This document shows, one piece after another, positions 10,401 through 18,493 of a stretch of 64,000 nt of DNA; the stretch's first letter is position 1, and each line of letters opens with the position of its first letter. The translations under genes were made by a program, and so were the position numbers. The notes under the pieces were generated by a model. It made no database searches. It saw nothing but the letters and a program-made list of their open reading frames with translations, and had not been told where the DNA came from. The stretch comes from Nonomuraea aridisoli (lineage in GTDB: Bacteria > Actinomycetota > Actinomycetes > Streptosporangiales > Streptosporangiaceae): assembly GCF_003236395.1 (NCBI RefSeq), contig NZ_POUD01000011.1, positions 1 through 64,000 on the forward strand, read 5' to 3'.

Positions 10401-11549
10401 GTTCCAGGTCGAAGCTTCCGTGAACCCTTTGGTCCGCCACAACTGCACCGACCTGGCCGTGCAGGAGTACGACCATGTCTCCTTCGCCGTGAAGGTCGCG
10501 GAAATGACGTGCTTACCCGCATAGGCACTGGTCGACATGCGATAGAAGATTCGCTTGACGTCGGAGGGCTCACAGTTGCTATCCGCCTCACACAGGCCCA
10601 TACCGGAGCTGGAACTTCCACCGAACTTGTAGAACGACTCGCCCGGATGCGCCCGGGACACATACGCCCAAGCCGACGCCTTGACTGTCTTCCACACCGG
10701 ATCGATGTATACCGGGAACGTAGTGCGGGGGTTGTTGATCAGAGCCAGGTCCGGTGTGAGAGTCAAACTAGCGCCGTCGACCGCAGTGCCTAGCTCGGCC
10801 ACGCGCGAGTCCGGGGCAGGGCCTGTGGTCAGATCTTGAGCGGCCCGGGCGCGACCGGAATCCCACATGATCGCGCCAGGCGCCTCGAAAAGGGTTCCTC
10901 CTCCAGCGCGGTCCTGCGCCGTCAGCCTCCCATCATCGTTCCTGCGGACCTCAAGTCCCTCCGCGCGCAACCCGAACGTGAGCCTGGCCAGCGTCGGGTT
11001 ATCCGCCGCTGCCCGGTTCTTCACCACCAGTGTGTGCGCGAAACCATCCACATCGGCGCGAACGACCAGGTCAACACCCGGCATCACCTCCGGGTAGATG
11101 GCCGAGTCTGCACGCAGCTGGGGCTGCGGCAGCTGCCCTGGCCAGGTCAAAGCCATCGACCGGCCTGCATACGACATCCGCGCCAGCGGAGCGTTCCCGC
11201 CACTGGACACGGCCAGGCCGACCCCCGCAGCCCGCGGACCTACCGTACCGTCAGCCCGCCGCACCATCGTCAGATCCGGCGCCACCCAACCGCCGTCCTG
11301 CCGCACCCGTACCGGCCGCAGATGCTCCACCGCCGTGAAACTGCCGTCCGGGTTGGCGAACACTTCTCTGCTCTCCCCCCGTTGGGAGAGGACCTCAGTC
11401 CTGACACCCGTCTGCCGGGCCGCCGCTTGCGCCTCCTCCGGCGTCGAAGCGACCGAATCTGTCACCGACGCTTGCGCGGGCAATCCTGCCAAAGCAGCCC
11501 ACGCAAGACATAACGCCATCAGCGTCCGCCCCACAGCTATCAACCTCAT
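7470..11549 (-). CDS. Secreted protein with three LamG-like (concanavalin A-fold) domains
   Basis: The 1359-aa product starts with a signal peptide (MALCLAWAALAGLPAQAS) ending near residue 28. Residues about 30-290 form a domain seen in actinobacterial wall-associated RHS partners, ending PVYIDPVW. Residues about 290-460 look like a DNRLRE-type carbohydrate/spore-surface domain (YVSRAHPGESFYKFGG, FADDAWLTVSYN), and Ig/fibronectin-like segments follow. Three LamG-like jellyroll domains begin near 690, 920 and 1145. The first two are clearly duplicated (SFAVSAWARLP and SFTISAWAKLP; LKLYVNGVLQDT and IKLYVNGTLNQT). LamG domains bind glycans or proteins outside the cell. The gene precedes rhs on the same strand, a pairing common in actinomycetes, and has a SARP-like repeat operator 61-89 bp upstream of its ATG. 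No frameshift is present. Confidence 0.88.
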   Translation of the reverse strand: MRLIAVGRTLMALCLAWAALAGLPAQASVTDSVASTPEEAQAAARQTGVRTEVLSQRGESREVFANPDGSFTAVEHLRPVRVRQDGGWVAPDLTMVRRADGTVGPRAAGVGLAVSSGGNAPLARMSYAGRSMALTWPGQLPQPQLRADSAIYPEVMPGVDLVVRADVDGFAHTLVVKNRAAADNPTLARLTFGLRAEGLEVRRNDDGRLTAQDRAGGGTLFEAPGAIMWDSGRARAAQDLTTGPAPDSRVAELGTAVDGASLTLTPDLALINNPRTTFPVYIDPVWKTVKASAWAYVSRAHPGESFYKFGGSSSSGMGLCEADSNCEPSDVKRIFYRMSTSAYAGKHVISATFTAKETWSYSCTARSVQLWRTKGFTEASTWNSTADNWVDHLDSRDVAKGWSSSCPAGDVEFNAVDAVRQAAAGKWSTTTFGLRAASESDRYGWKRFADDAWLTVSYNTPPPQPKQSNLTMNPGGKCVGSSPPAVRVPPTLFAVLHDPDSESAAKVSAEFRLGWDGEEQWTKTVGPRTTGSTFQLTVPSTIPQNKQISWSVRTWDGHQWSPWSYAGAQTACYFIYDKRVPAAPGLSSTAYPESDPDNPDDPWVEGVGRYGRFTADSASTDVAKYWFGVNGNPSKAVEREPSTPGGPVTLEVAPDHAGLNYLTVQAFDAAGNASEIGRYAFRVQAGAPAKAQWTLDEPVDSPQVATVSGGFPATVNEGVTLGVDGVSKTAMQLNGSTGYAATAAAVVDATRSFAVSAWARLPEDKPLHSGIVLTQTGITRPSFELLYSPTHDRWIFTRFTADRTDATVTQAIGTMAPTGGEWAHLVGVYDAVAKQLKLYVNGVLQDTVPFTTPWHTTGRPVLLGAGAWDGTARSFFPGEIDDVRIFDRLLMPEEVGDLSTQHPVVKARWKLNDSAAAVRQSRAYWKLDEAAGASRAEDVNGAHPAAAVGAVTFGTAGKVGRAVRTDGTRSHLRTAGPVVDTSRSFTISAWAKLPAAKPGHTAVIATQAGGQRNAFELSYSVPYDRWVFGRFAADTTSAQVVRAQSNSVPKPNTWTHLAGVYNAASRQIKLYVNGTLNQTTSFTTPWNASGPLFIGAGAWGSAARGFFPGDIDEVRAFDQAVTDSEIASLATGAPQSVSADDASLGQHVILHGNALIDQGAGWVGAPPGGLVLDGDGDYAATSGPALRTDDSFTVAGWVTTAGRPAKPSAIFSQEGALNSAFTLRYRPDTADPAGAGKYQIEIPDKDEPGAARPTAEHSAFQSGFSWDHVAIVYDAFQDEMRLYVNGELEQTEQKVSWRFNITGFNASRAFHLGTTKSEGVWGEYWPGVIDDVWAFQGIVPQEQLQMLAAGLELETDAGS

Positions 11550-11609
11550 CTCGCATAGCGCCCCTCAGGGCAAGGCGCGACTTCGCCGGTGCAACAGTGC
11601 CATAGAGGG

Positions 11610-11638
11610 TTGAAAACGCGATGAAAGTCCATTGAAGC
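11610..11638. promoter_or_regulatory. SARP-type operator: three heptamers at 11-bp spacing upstream of lamG
   Basis: TTGAAAA (11610-11616), ATGAAAG (11621-11627) and TTGAAGC (11632-11638) repeat exactly every 11 bp. That is the geometry known for SARP/AfsR-family DNA binding, heptamers with 4-bp spacers on one face of the helix. It lies 61-89 bp upstream of the lamG start (11549, minus strand). A near copy occurs at 39068-39096. Confidence 0.6.
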
Positions 11639-11975
11639 CCCTTAACCGGATTGAGCGGGGAACGGCGTATCACCGCCACTTACCTCCCCGAAGAGCAGGC
11701 TTTGAAGTATTGGGATGACATGCGCGAACAGCGCATCTTCTGCGGAACTCGGGCAGGCGGACGACCGCGCCATTCGAGAAAAAGATCACCCAGGGGCCGA
11801 GCCTGGTCAGCCAGTCGCACCTACAGGTACCGACCACTCGGACGCAACCGACCGGCAAGTCCACGCCACGGGCCTGTACGGTCACTGGCGCAACTCCTGA
11901 TCAAGGAAAACCCCCTGATATGTACTGTGTCCAGGCATCGATGGAGATCTACCTGGAGGACCCGGTGTGGCGCGT
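11639..11975. other. Spacer with no recognisable gene
   Basis: About 340 bp between the lamG operator and an IS256 fragment. A short open frame (about 11651-11977, +) reads ITATYLPEEQALKYWDDM at its start and then becomes arginine/proline-rich. No family, start signal or ribosome site supports a gene. It may be scrambled flanking DNA of the adjacent insertion. Confidence 0.4.
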
Positions 11976-12272
11976 GAGCAGCCCAAGGACATCAAGGCCA
12001 AGAAGTTCGTGTCGTTCCTCAACTTCGACGCTGAGATCCGCCGGGTGATCTGCTGGACCAACGCGATCGAGTCCGTGAACGCGCGAATCCCAGGCGGTCA
12101 AGGCCCGCGGCCACTTCCCGAACGAGCAGGCCGCGCTCAAGTGTGACTACATGGCGATCGCGAGTTTGGAACCGACCGACAAAGGCCGCAAACGCTGGGT
12201 CACTCGTTGGAAGGCCGCCCCGAACGCTTCGCCGTCACCTTCGAAGGCCGCCTGACCCTGACCACCCGATAA
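11976..12272 (+). pseudogene. IS256-family transposase C-terminal fragment
   Basis: The fragment reads KKFVSFLNFDAEIRRVIC, WTNAIESVNARI, then after a one-base shift near 12085 QAVKARGHFPNEQAALK, and ends VTFEGRLTLTTR before TAA. The NAIESVNARIR and FEGRLTL strings are hallmarks of the C-terminus of Mutator/IS256 transposases, with the last catalytic Glu in AIES. The N-terminal two thirds are missing. A second, oppositely oriented IS256 remnant lies 60 bp to the right. Confidence 0.75.
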
Positions 12273-12327
12273 CTAATCAAGATCGAGTTACACCGTTTTC
12301 TAAAGGCTGTTGCAAGAAGGGGGAGTG

Positions 12328-13206
12328 TCAACTTAACGGCTGATCTTGGTTGTTGAAGTGGTCAGAGGTTGGCAGGGTGAGGCGGCCTTCGAAGGCGATC
12401 TGGAAGGCGTTCAAGGGTGCCTTCCAGCGCATGGTCCATCGCTTGCGGCCCTAGCCGGTCGGATCCAGGCTCATCAGCGCCATGAAGACACACTTCAGAG
12501 CGGCGGTCTCGTTCGGGAAGTGGCCGCGGGCGCGGACCGCCTTGCGGATGCGGGCGTTGACGCTTTCGATGGCGTTGGTGGAGCAGATGACCTTGCGGAT
12601 CTCGACGTCGAAGGCCAGGAAGGGCACGAACTCGGCCCAGTTGGTCTCCCACAGCCGCACGATCGCCGGGTACTTGCGCCCCCAGGTCTCGGAGAACTCG
12701 TAGAAGCGCTCCAGCGCCGCCTCCTCGGTCGGGGCGGTGTAGACGGGCTTGAGCGCACGTGCGATCTTGTCCCAGTCCTGGCGGGCGGCGTACCGGAACG
12801 AGTTGCGCAGCAGGTGGATCACACACGTCTGGACGATGGTGCGGGGCCAGACCGCCTCCACCGCCTGCGGCAGGCCCTTGAGCCCGTCGCAAACCAGCAT
12901 GAGGACATCGTCCACGCCGCGGTTCTTCAGCTCGGTCAGCACCGCCAGCCAGTGCTTGGCGCCCTCGCCACCATCGCCGGCCCAGATCCCGAGAATGTCG
13001 CGGTGACCTTCGACAGTGACCGCCATGACCAGGTAGATGGGCCGGTTGGCGACGTGACCGTCCCTGATCTTCACGTTGATCGCGTCCACGAACAGGACCG
13101 GGTACACGGTGAGGCCCTTGGCCGACAGGGACAGCACCATCTCATCCACCCCGGACAGCCGGCGCTGCCGCTTGCGCACCAGCTGGGGCTCGAACGTGCC
13201 CGCCAC
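12328..13206 (-). pseudogene. IS256-family transposase remnant with internal deletion and stop codon
   Basis: From 13206 leftward the frame reads AGTFEPQLVRKRQRRLSGVD, VYPVLFVDAINVKIRDG (first catalytic Asp), GIWAGDGGEGAKHW, MLVCDGLKGLPQAV (second Asp), CSTNAIESVNARIRK (Glu) and MALMSLDPTG. An in-frame TAG follows (near 12449), then the normal C-terminus GRKRWTMRWKAPLNAFQ and FEGRLTLPTS ends at 12328. Between SLSAKGLT and VYPV about 45 residues usual for the family are missing in frame, and the N-terminus is absent. The right edge abuts a truncated ISL3 transposase, so this is a fused IS scar. Confidence 0.8.
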
Positions 13207-13209
13207 ATC

Positions 13210-14289
13210 GGGCTGCCTGGGTAGCCGAGGGCTTTGATCTCGTTGTACAGGTGCAGGACGGGGACGGCGGGGTCCTCGGCCCGGCGGCGTTTGAGGTGGT
13301 CCCGGTAGGGATCGACGAGGGTGGGCCGGTAGAGAGGGGCGCGTTGCAGGCGTTCGGGTTCAGGCACGCGGGCGTAGCGTTTGACGGTGTTGAGGCCCAG
13401 GTTCAACCGGCGAGCGCATTCCAGCAGGCCGACGCCCTTGCCGAGCAGCTCGTGGACCTGGTGCCAGCGCTCGCGGGTGGTCTGCGCACGCTTGCCGTCC
13501 TTGATCGGGGGACCGGCCTTGGCCCAGCAGGCACTGTGTCCGGCCACTTCTTTCAGCACGGCCTCGCCGAAGATGTGCCACAAGTGCCAGCGATCACCGA
13601 CCTGGACGGCGTCGGGTAGAGCCCGGCGGATCGCTTCGGCATAGGCGCCCGAGCCGTCCCGGCAGACCACCTGCACCCCGGGATGGGCACGCAGCCAGCC
13701 CTCCAAGACATCGGCAGTACGGCCGGGCAGCACGTCGATGTGCCGGCGGGTCTCGGCGTCGATGAGCACGGTGGCGTAGCGGTGACGCCGGCGCAGCGCG
13801 AAGTCGTCCACACCCAGCACGCGGGGCACCCGCATCGGTGGCAGCGGCAGACGCAGCAGCAGGCGCAGCGCGGTGTGCCGCGATAAGCGCACGGGCAGTG
13901 CGGCTAACACCCGTGTACCGGCGCGGCCGGCCAGTTCACGCACCACCGCGCCGATCTGCGCACCCAGACGCGACGTGCGGCGCTGGTAGCGTTCCAGCAC
14001 CCCAGGCACCTGTTCCCGGAAGGTCTGCCGACAGCCGTGCGTCGGACAGACCAGGCGGCGGATACGCACCATCATCAGCACCCGGCGTCCGTCGATCGGA
14101 ACGTCGGCCACGCGTCGCTGGTGATAGCCGTGCACACGCGCCGTCTCGACCCCGCAGCCCGGACAAGCGACCGCCGCCCGGAGTTCGGGCACAGATCCGA
14201 ATCTGCTCACCCTCGTCCGTTACGTCCTCAACGAGGAGCGGCGATAGCCCCGAGAACACCACCCTCACAAGCTCGTCACAGTCGTTCAC
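13210..14289 (-). pseudogene. ISL3-family transposase, frameshifted and C-terminally truncated
   Basis: The start MNDCDELVRVVFSGLSPLL at 14289 is followed after a frameshift near 14190 by AAVACPGCGVETARVHGYHQ, the ISL3 zinc finger. Then come RRLVCPTHGCRQTFREQVPG, the DDE domain VLGVDDFALRRRHRYATVLI, VVCRDGSGAYAEAIR and VGDRWHLWHI. Homology stops at LYNEIKALGYPGS near 13212, where IS256 sequence begins. About 100 C-terminal residues with the last acidic catalytic residue are gone. The region 14290-14360 probably contains the element's left end. Confidence 0.8.
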
Positions 14290-14367
14290 AACTCAGCGTG
14301 ACGCTCTAATACCTTCCGTCACCACCGAATCTGCGACAGAGCCGTTTTCTAGACAGACCCGGCTGTA

Positions 14368-14724
14368 TTAGATGATCAGCCCTACGGGCTCGGGAGGCTC
14401 AGAGGTCATGAGCGTCATGTCTCCTATGTCACGGTGCGGTCTTACGGGTCGAGGCCTGGTGGAAGGCAGCGGGCGCTGCATGCTGTTAGCGCGGCGATTG
14501 GCTGGTGGAGCGGGATACCGCGGAACGCGGCTTATCGTGCGGTAGATCGCTCTGGCCGCCGCCATGAGGCCGTATCGGCGGTATCCGGTAGCGAGGTTGC
14601 GCACGATGTAGTGCACACAGATGACCTTGCCGCGGCCGGTGAGCGTCAAGAAGGCCTTTCGATCCTTTTCCTTGGCGTCGACGTCGAAGCCGGCGGCGCT
14701 GGCTGCGGTCTCGACCTGGTCCAC
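14368..14724 (-). CDS. Small hypothetical protein following the dpdB-like gene
   Basis: A GTG at 14724 has AAGGAGGATACGCC directly upstream, a strong ribosome site, which decides the start. The 118-aa product begins MDQVETAASAAGFDVDAKEK and continues KAFLTLTGRGKVICVHYIVR, which looks like real folded protein. The last about 45 residues are arginine/proline-rich and abut the ISL3 element, so the C-terminus may be replaced. It lies immediately downstream of the DpdB-like remnant on the same strand, perhaps a former operon partner. I do not recognise the family. Confidence 0.5.
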   Translation of the reverse strand: MDQVETAASAAGFDVDAKEKDRKAFLTLTGRGKVICVHYIVRNLATGYRRYGLMAAARAIYRTISRVPRYPAPPANRRANSMQRPLPSTRPRPVRPHRDIGDMTLMTSEPPEPVGLII

Positions 14725-14794
14725 GGCGTATCCTCCTTGGTGTCCTGCCTTCAGATGTTGTGTGTGGAACGGGTCGGCATGTCGGTTGAGGAAT

Positions 14795-15750
14795 CCCGGC
14801 GAGGTAGCGCAGGTGGTCGGACAGGAGGCGGGCGTGAGCGCCGACGTTTTGGAAATCGTTCCAGCGGCGGATCTCACCGGTGCGGAGCTTCCAGGTGCCG
14901 TCGGCGAACGTCCAAGCGGCCTGATCACCTATGCGGTCCAGTGCGGCCCAGATGGTGTCGGTGTCCAGCCGGTCGGTGGTGAGGTCGTCCATCAGGACGC
15001 CAAGGGAGTGAATACCGGCTCCGTGGGTGAGGCGAGACAGGCGTGGTTCGAGCTTCCATGCGGTGGGCCATCGTTTGGCCACGAGATCCCAGAAGGTGAG
15101 CAGGTGGGTGACGGCCTGGTCGACGTTGACGGCGCCGTCGTCTGGGTTCCGGTATTGGTAGAGCGCGCCGTTGTACAGGCTGGCCTCGACCATGCGGAGG
15201 ACAGCGGTGTCCTGATCCGGCCGTCAGCTTCGGTGGCGGTGCGGATGGCGTGCTCGAAAGTGTTGTTGACGAGGATGAACTGGGCGCGCTGCTCGTCGCG
15301 GTCCGCGATGAACCCGACGGCGGCGATCGGCCACTGGTCCAGGTTGGCGCCGCGAATAGCGGCGCTACGCTGTTGGCCGTCCACGATCCAGGCTGGCTTG
15401 TCGGCGCTGTCGAGCCCAGGGTCAATGGGGATGCACAGCACACCGAGCGTGGCGTAGTCGACGATCGCTGAGGCGTCGCTCGGCTCGAAGGTCACCTGGT
15501 CGTTGAACGCGAGCGTGATCGAGTTGGGCATCAGGGCGTCCGGGGACTCCAGGTAGCGGCGGATGCCCTGAATGTGGTTGTACGTCTCAGGCCGCTGGTA
15601 GCCGAGCAGGTTGCCGTCGTCGTCGCGGCGGATGCGGGAGACGGTGGCGAACTCCGGCAGCAGTTTGCCGTCGACGCCGAAGTGGTAAAGAGTGCGGATG
15701 CCTTGCCGGATGGCGACTGCGGGCAGCCGTAGCACGTAGGAGTCGGTCAT
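14795..15750 (-). pseudogene. DpdB-like DGQHR-domain protein, internally deleted and frameshifted
   Basis: ATG at 15750 opens MTDSYVLRLPAVAIRQGIRT. The DGQHR-family motif appears as WIVDGQQRSAA (residues about 121-131), followed by QFILVNNT. The sequence then shifts frame near 15200 and resumes as VLRMVEASLYNGALYQYRNP, LSRLTHGAGIHSLGVLMDD and RRWNDFQNVGAHARLLSDHL. DpdB and DndB belong to this ParB/DGQHR group. DpdB is part of the Dpd system, which inserts 7-deazaguanine derivatives into DNA. The usual stretch after VNNT (KPLPKGL-type, about 75 residues) is missing. No dpdA or other Dpd partner is visible, so this is a relic. Confidence 0.6.
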
Positions 15751-15869
15751 CGTCAGCCTTTCGAGGGGTTGTGTCAGGCCGTCCGGCCCGTGAGAAGCGC
15801 AGCGCGAGAGAACGTTCGGACTGCCTCGGACGGACACGCTGTCGAGGTGCCGGCGTTGGGCCATACGTC

Positions 15870-16265
15870 AGGCGAGGGCTTAGGGCCAGCGGCGGCCGCA
15901 AACCTCCGTGGCGGTGTGGCGCAGATTGGGGCTGGCTAGCAGCCCGGCCGGTCAGCAGGCGGTGCCGCACCGGTTGCAGTAGAAGCGCTGGCTCCATGCG
16001 GTCGCGGTGCTCGTCGGCGGCCATGTCGAATGCCGGCCAAGGTGACGAGCGATGCGAGGGCGTCGCGGACGATCGGATCGCGGCCAAGCGGCATACGGCG
16101 CACGAACACGTTGCCCGACCAGGGCAATCGTCGTGACCGGGCAGACGCCGAAGTCGTCGCAGAACCAGCGAGGTCACCGGGTACCCGCCAGCGGGCGCGC
16201 ATGTATGCGGCTGAGTCTCGGATCAGGTCAGCCGGGGTCGGCTTGACCGAGGGATGGGCAGGTCC
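15870..16265 (-). pseudogene. Frameshifted small gene remnant upstream of dpdB-like gene
   Basis: A ribosome-like GGAGGAACC precedes a GTG that overlaps the stop of the 16267 gene. The frame begins MTDLPIPR and then, with shifts, reads VKPTPADLIRDSAAYMRARW, CDDFGVCPVTT and VFVRRMPLGRDPIVRDALAS. Each piece looks like protein but no single frame is open through them. This suggests a small decayed gene, perhaps about 110 residues with a Cys pair. The function is unknown and the assignment is tentative. Confidence 0.3.
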
Positions 16266-16266
16266 G

Positions 16267-16593
16267 TCACGGTTCCTCCTGTGTGGCCTTGGCTATGTCG
16301 TCGCACAGCAGCGTCCAGGTGAACGCCACTTCGTCAGAGTCGGGCGTCAGGAAATGGATCGAGTCGCCGTCGATGCGGCAATGCTCGGCGCGCGGAAACT
16401 CCAGGCGCCCGTTGCGGATGATGGTGCCGTCCGCTGTCGTGACGTCGTAGCTCAAGATGCGGCGCGCCGTCCCCGCCGGCTGAGCCCGCGCCAGGGCATC
16501 GCCGTGACCGCCGGCTGAGCCCGCGCCAGGGCCTCCACGAGCGGGGCCGAGGTCGGCCGGGGGCGTCCCGCCTATCATCAGGTGGGTGCGCAA
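16267..16593 (-). CDS. Small hypothetical protein, N-terminus disturbed by a 35-bp duplication
   Basis: The open frame of 108 codons ends in a credible domain (ARRILSYDVTTADGTIIRNG, LEFPRAEHCRIDGDSIHFLT, VAFTWTLLCDDIAKATQEEP) with no recognised family. Its 5' part contains a 24-nt direct repeat (16474-16497 and 16509-16532) offset by 35 bp, which is not a multiple of three. One repeat reads EALARAQPA in the neighbouring frame. The true start is therefore uncertain and may have been displaced. The annotated start overlaps that of the divergent HxlR gene, which also argues for a later start. Confidence 0.4.
   Translation of the reverse strand: MRTHLMIGGTPPADLGPARGGPGAGSAGGHGDALARAQPAGTARRILSYDVTTADGTIIRNGRLEFPRAEHCRIDGDSIHFLTPDSDEVAFTWTLLCDDIAKATQEEP
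16474..16532. repeat. 24-nt direct repeat with 35-bp period
   Basis: The unit starting CGCCGGCTGAGCCCGCGCC is present at 16474-16497 and identically at 16509-16532. It marks a recent 35-bp tandem duplication within the 5' part of the small minus-strand gene, changing its reading frame. Confidence 0.8.
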
Positions 16594-16930
16594 CCCGCCC
16601 TACATCTGTGCCCTCGACGCCGCGATGGACGTCATCGGGGGCAAGTGGAAAGCGCTGACCCTCTGGGCGTTGAACGATCGGCTCCGTCGATTCGGCGAAC
16701 TGCGCCGCAGCCTCCCCGGCGTCAGCGAGAAGGTGCTCGCCCAGCAGCTACGCGAACTCGAGGCGGACGGGATCGTCCGGCGGACCGTGTTCGATGAGAC
16801 ACCGCCCCGAGTCAAATACGAGCTGACAGACGAAGGCGTCGCGCTCTACGCGCCGCTCGCCGCCCTGGGAGAGTGGGCGGTCCGGCGTATGCGCGACCTC
16901 GACATCGTCCCCTCCCATGGCAAGGAGTAA
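16586..16930 (+). CDS. HxlR-family winged-helix transcriptional regulator
   Basis: This 114-aa protein carries the whole HxlR (MarR-like) fold: CALDAAMDVIGGKWKALTLW near the N-terminus, then the recognition region FGELRRSLPGVSEKVLAQQL, and the wing region RRTVFDETPPRVKYELTDEG. HxlR proteins are dimeric DNA-binding regulators, often sensing electrophiles or redox state and controlling a neighbouring gene. The start is a GTG in the divergent promoter region. The next gene downstream (17050-18429) is on the opposite strand, so the target is unclear. Confidence 0.85.
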   Translation: MRNPPYICALDAAMDVIGGKWKALTLWALNDRLRRFGELRRSLPGVSEKVLAQQLRELEADGIVRRTVFDETPPRVKYELTDEGVALYAPLAALGEWAVRRMRDLDIVPSHGKE

Positions 16931-17049
16931 CCCGTGCCGGTCCTTGCGGCCGCGCGAATCGGCCGCCCAGGTGGCGTTGGCGATGCGGCTACGCCGACGC
17001 GGTCAGCGGCCCTCGTCCATGGGAAGGTCTCCGGCGGATGGGCTGGAGG

Positions 17050-18429
17050 TCAGGCGTGGCGTTGGTCCGGCAGGGGGACGATGGAACGGATCTTGCCGCC
17101 GGCGGACTGCCGCGGCCCCTCGGCGTCCCGTTCCACGGTCACGTGGGCGAGCTTGTTGTCGGCCAGCAGCTCGGTCAGGCGGCGTCGCAGGTCGAGCCAG
17201 ACGTGCTCGGCGTCCATCCCGTCCGCGGCTCGCAGGCGGACTCGCAGGCTCGTGGGCGTCTCCTGCACGATCTGGAACAACGCCACGCCGCGCACCCTCT
17301 CGGCGGCCGTCTCCAACGCCAGGGGCGTGATCCGGACGGCGTCGCCGTGCTCGGACGGGAAGGTCAGCACGTCGGCGGCGCGACCCTGGACGCGGATCGC
17401 CGGCAGCGGGTTCCCGCAGGGGCACGGATCGGGGCGTCGCAGCACCCTGTCGCCGAGGTCGTAGCGGATGATCGGCTGTACTCGTTTGTAGAGGGTGGTC
17501 ACCAGAACGGTGTGCGAGAGCTCCCCGGGCGGGGTCGGCCGGTGCTCGGCGTCGACGGGTTCGAACACGACCCAGTCGCTGTGCACGTGCAGCCAGTCTT
17601 CGGCGCAGCTGTAGGCGAAGCAGGGGGCTTCGTTGCTGCCGTAGTAGTTGACCAGTTTGGCGCCGAAGGCGCCGGCTATCCGCGGGTAGTCGGCGGCGGC
17701 CAGTCCTTCGGCGCCTACCGTGACGATGGCCGGTTTGATGCGCAGCCGGCCGGCCTCCTGCTCGCGGGTGAGCAGGGCGGCGACGCTGGCGTAGCTCTCC
17801 AGCACCGCGGGCCGCAGGTCGTTGAGCTCGGCCACCAGGTCGGGCAGGGGGGTGTGCACCGACATCACCCGGGCGGTCCTGGAACGGCGCGGGTGGGTCT
17901 TGACCTGTCGCATCTCGATCGCGTACGCGCCGAAGTGCCCGCCGGTCGCGACGATCTTGGCCGTCCGGCCGCCCGTCGCGAGTATGCGGAGCAGGACCCG
18001 CGGCGTGAACGCCGGGCTCAAGGCCCGCAGCGTCAACGCGATCGCGATGTTCATGCAGTCGGCGTCGAGCACGTAGATGCCGCGGCGGCCGGTCGTGCCC
18101 GAGGTCGTGGTCAGCAGGTATTTGCCGAGGAAGCGGTCGCCGGCCAAGCTCGGGTCGTTGACGAAGGCGTCCGCCTTGGCCAGCGTGATCTCGCGGTCGG
18201 TGGCCCAGTCGTCGAACCGCTCCATCAGCTTCTCCTTGTCGGTGACCGGCAGCGCGTGCGGGTCGTCGACGTGGTTGGGCAGATGTCGGTAGAGCTGCTG
18301 GTAGTAGGGCGAATGCGCGCGGGCGTGGCGGACCAGTTCGGCGAAGCGGGCGCGGCGGCGGGCGGCGATCGCCTCGGGGCCCTGCCGGAGCGCCTTACGG
18401 GCATCGCGGATCAGGCCAAGGGTGCTCAT
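17050..18429 (-). CDS. Phenylacetate-CoA ligase-like (PaaK family) adenylate-forming enzyme
   Basis: The 459-aa protein has the AMP-binding signature YLLTTTSGTTGRRGIYVL near residue 110, the segment VNYYGSNEAPCFAYSCAEDW, and the adenylate-binding IIRYDLGDRVLRR with the PaaK-type CPCGNPLP. A C-terminal small domain ends GGKIRSIVPLP. PaaK enzymes activate a carboxylic acid as acyl-AMP and pass it to CoA. Stand-alone members also work in natural-product and coenzyme pathways. It is transcribed together with, or just downstream of, the TetR gene 65 bp away, which may control it. The substrate cannot be read from sequence. Confidence 0.8.
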   Translation of the reverse strand: MSTLGLIRDARKALRQGPEAIAARRRARFAELVRHARAHSPYYQQLYRHLPNHVDDPHALPVTDKEKLMERFDDWATDREITLAKADAFVNDPSLAGDRFLGKYLLTTTSGTTGRRGIYVLDADCMNIAIALTLRALSPAFTPRVLLRILATGGRTAKIVATGGHFGAYAIEMRQVKTHPRRSRTARVMSVHTPLPDLVAELNDLRPAVLESYASVAALLTREQEAGRLRIKPAIVTVGAEGLAAADYPRIAGAFGAKLVNYYGSNEAPCFAYSCAEDWLHVHSDWVVFEPVDAEHRPTPPGELSHTVLVTTLYKRVQPIIRYDLGDRVLRRPDPCPCGNPLPAIRVQGRAADVLTFPSEHGDAVRITPLALETAAERVRGVALFQIVQETPTSLRVRLRAADGMDAEHVWLDLRRRLTELLADNKLAHVTVERDAEGPRQSAGGKIRSIVPLPDQRHA

Positions 18430-18493
18430 CTCTGCGTTCTCCTCTGGTGTTCGGCGTTTCCGCCGCCGGGGGCTGGTACCGCGGCGGCGCGGC

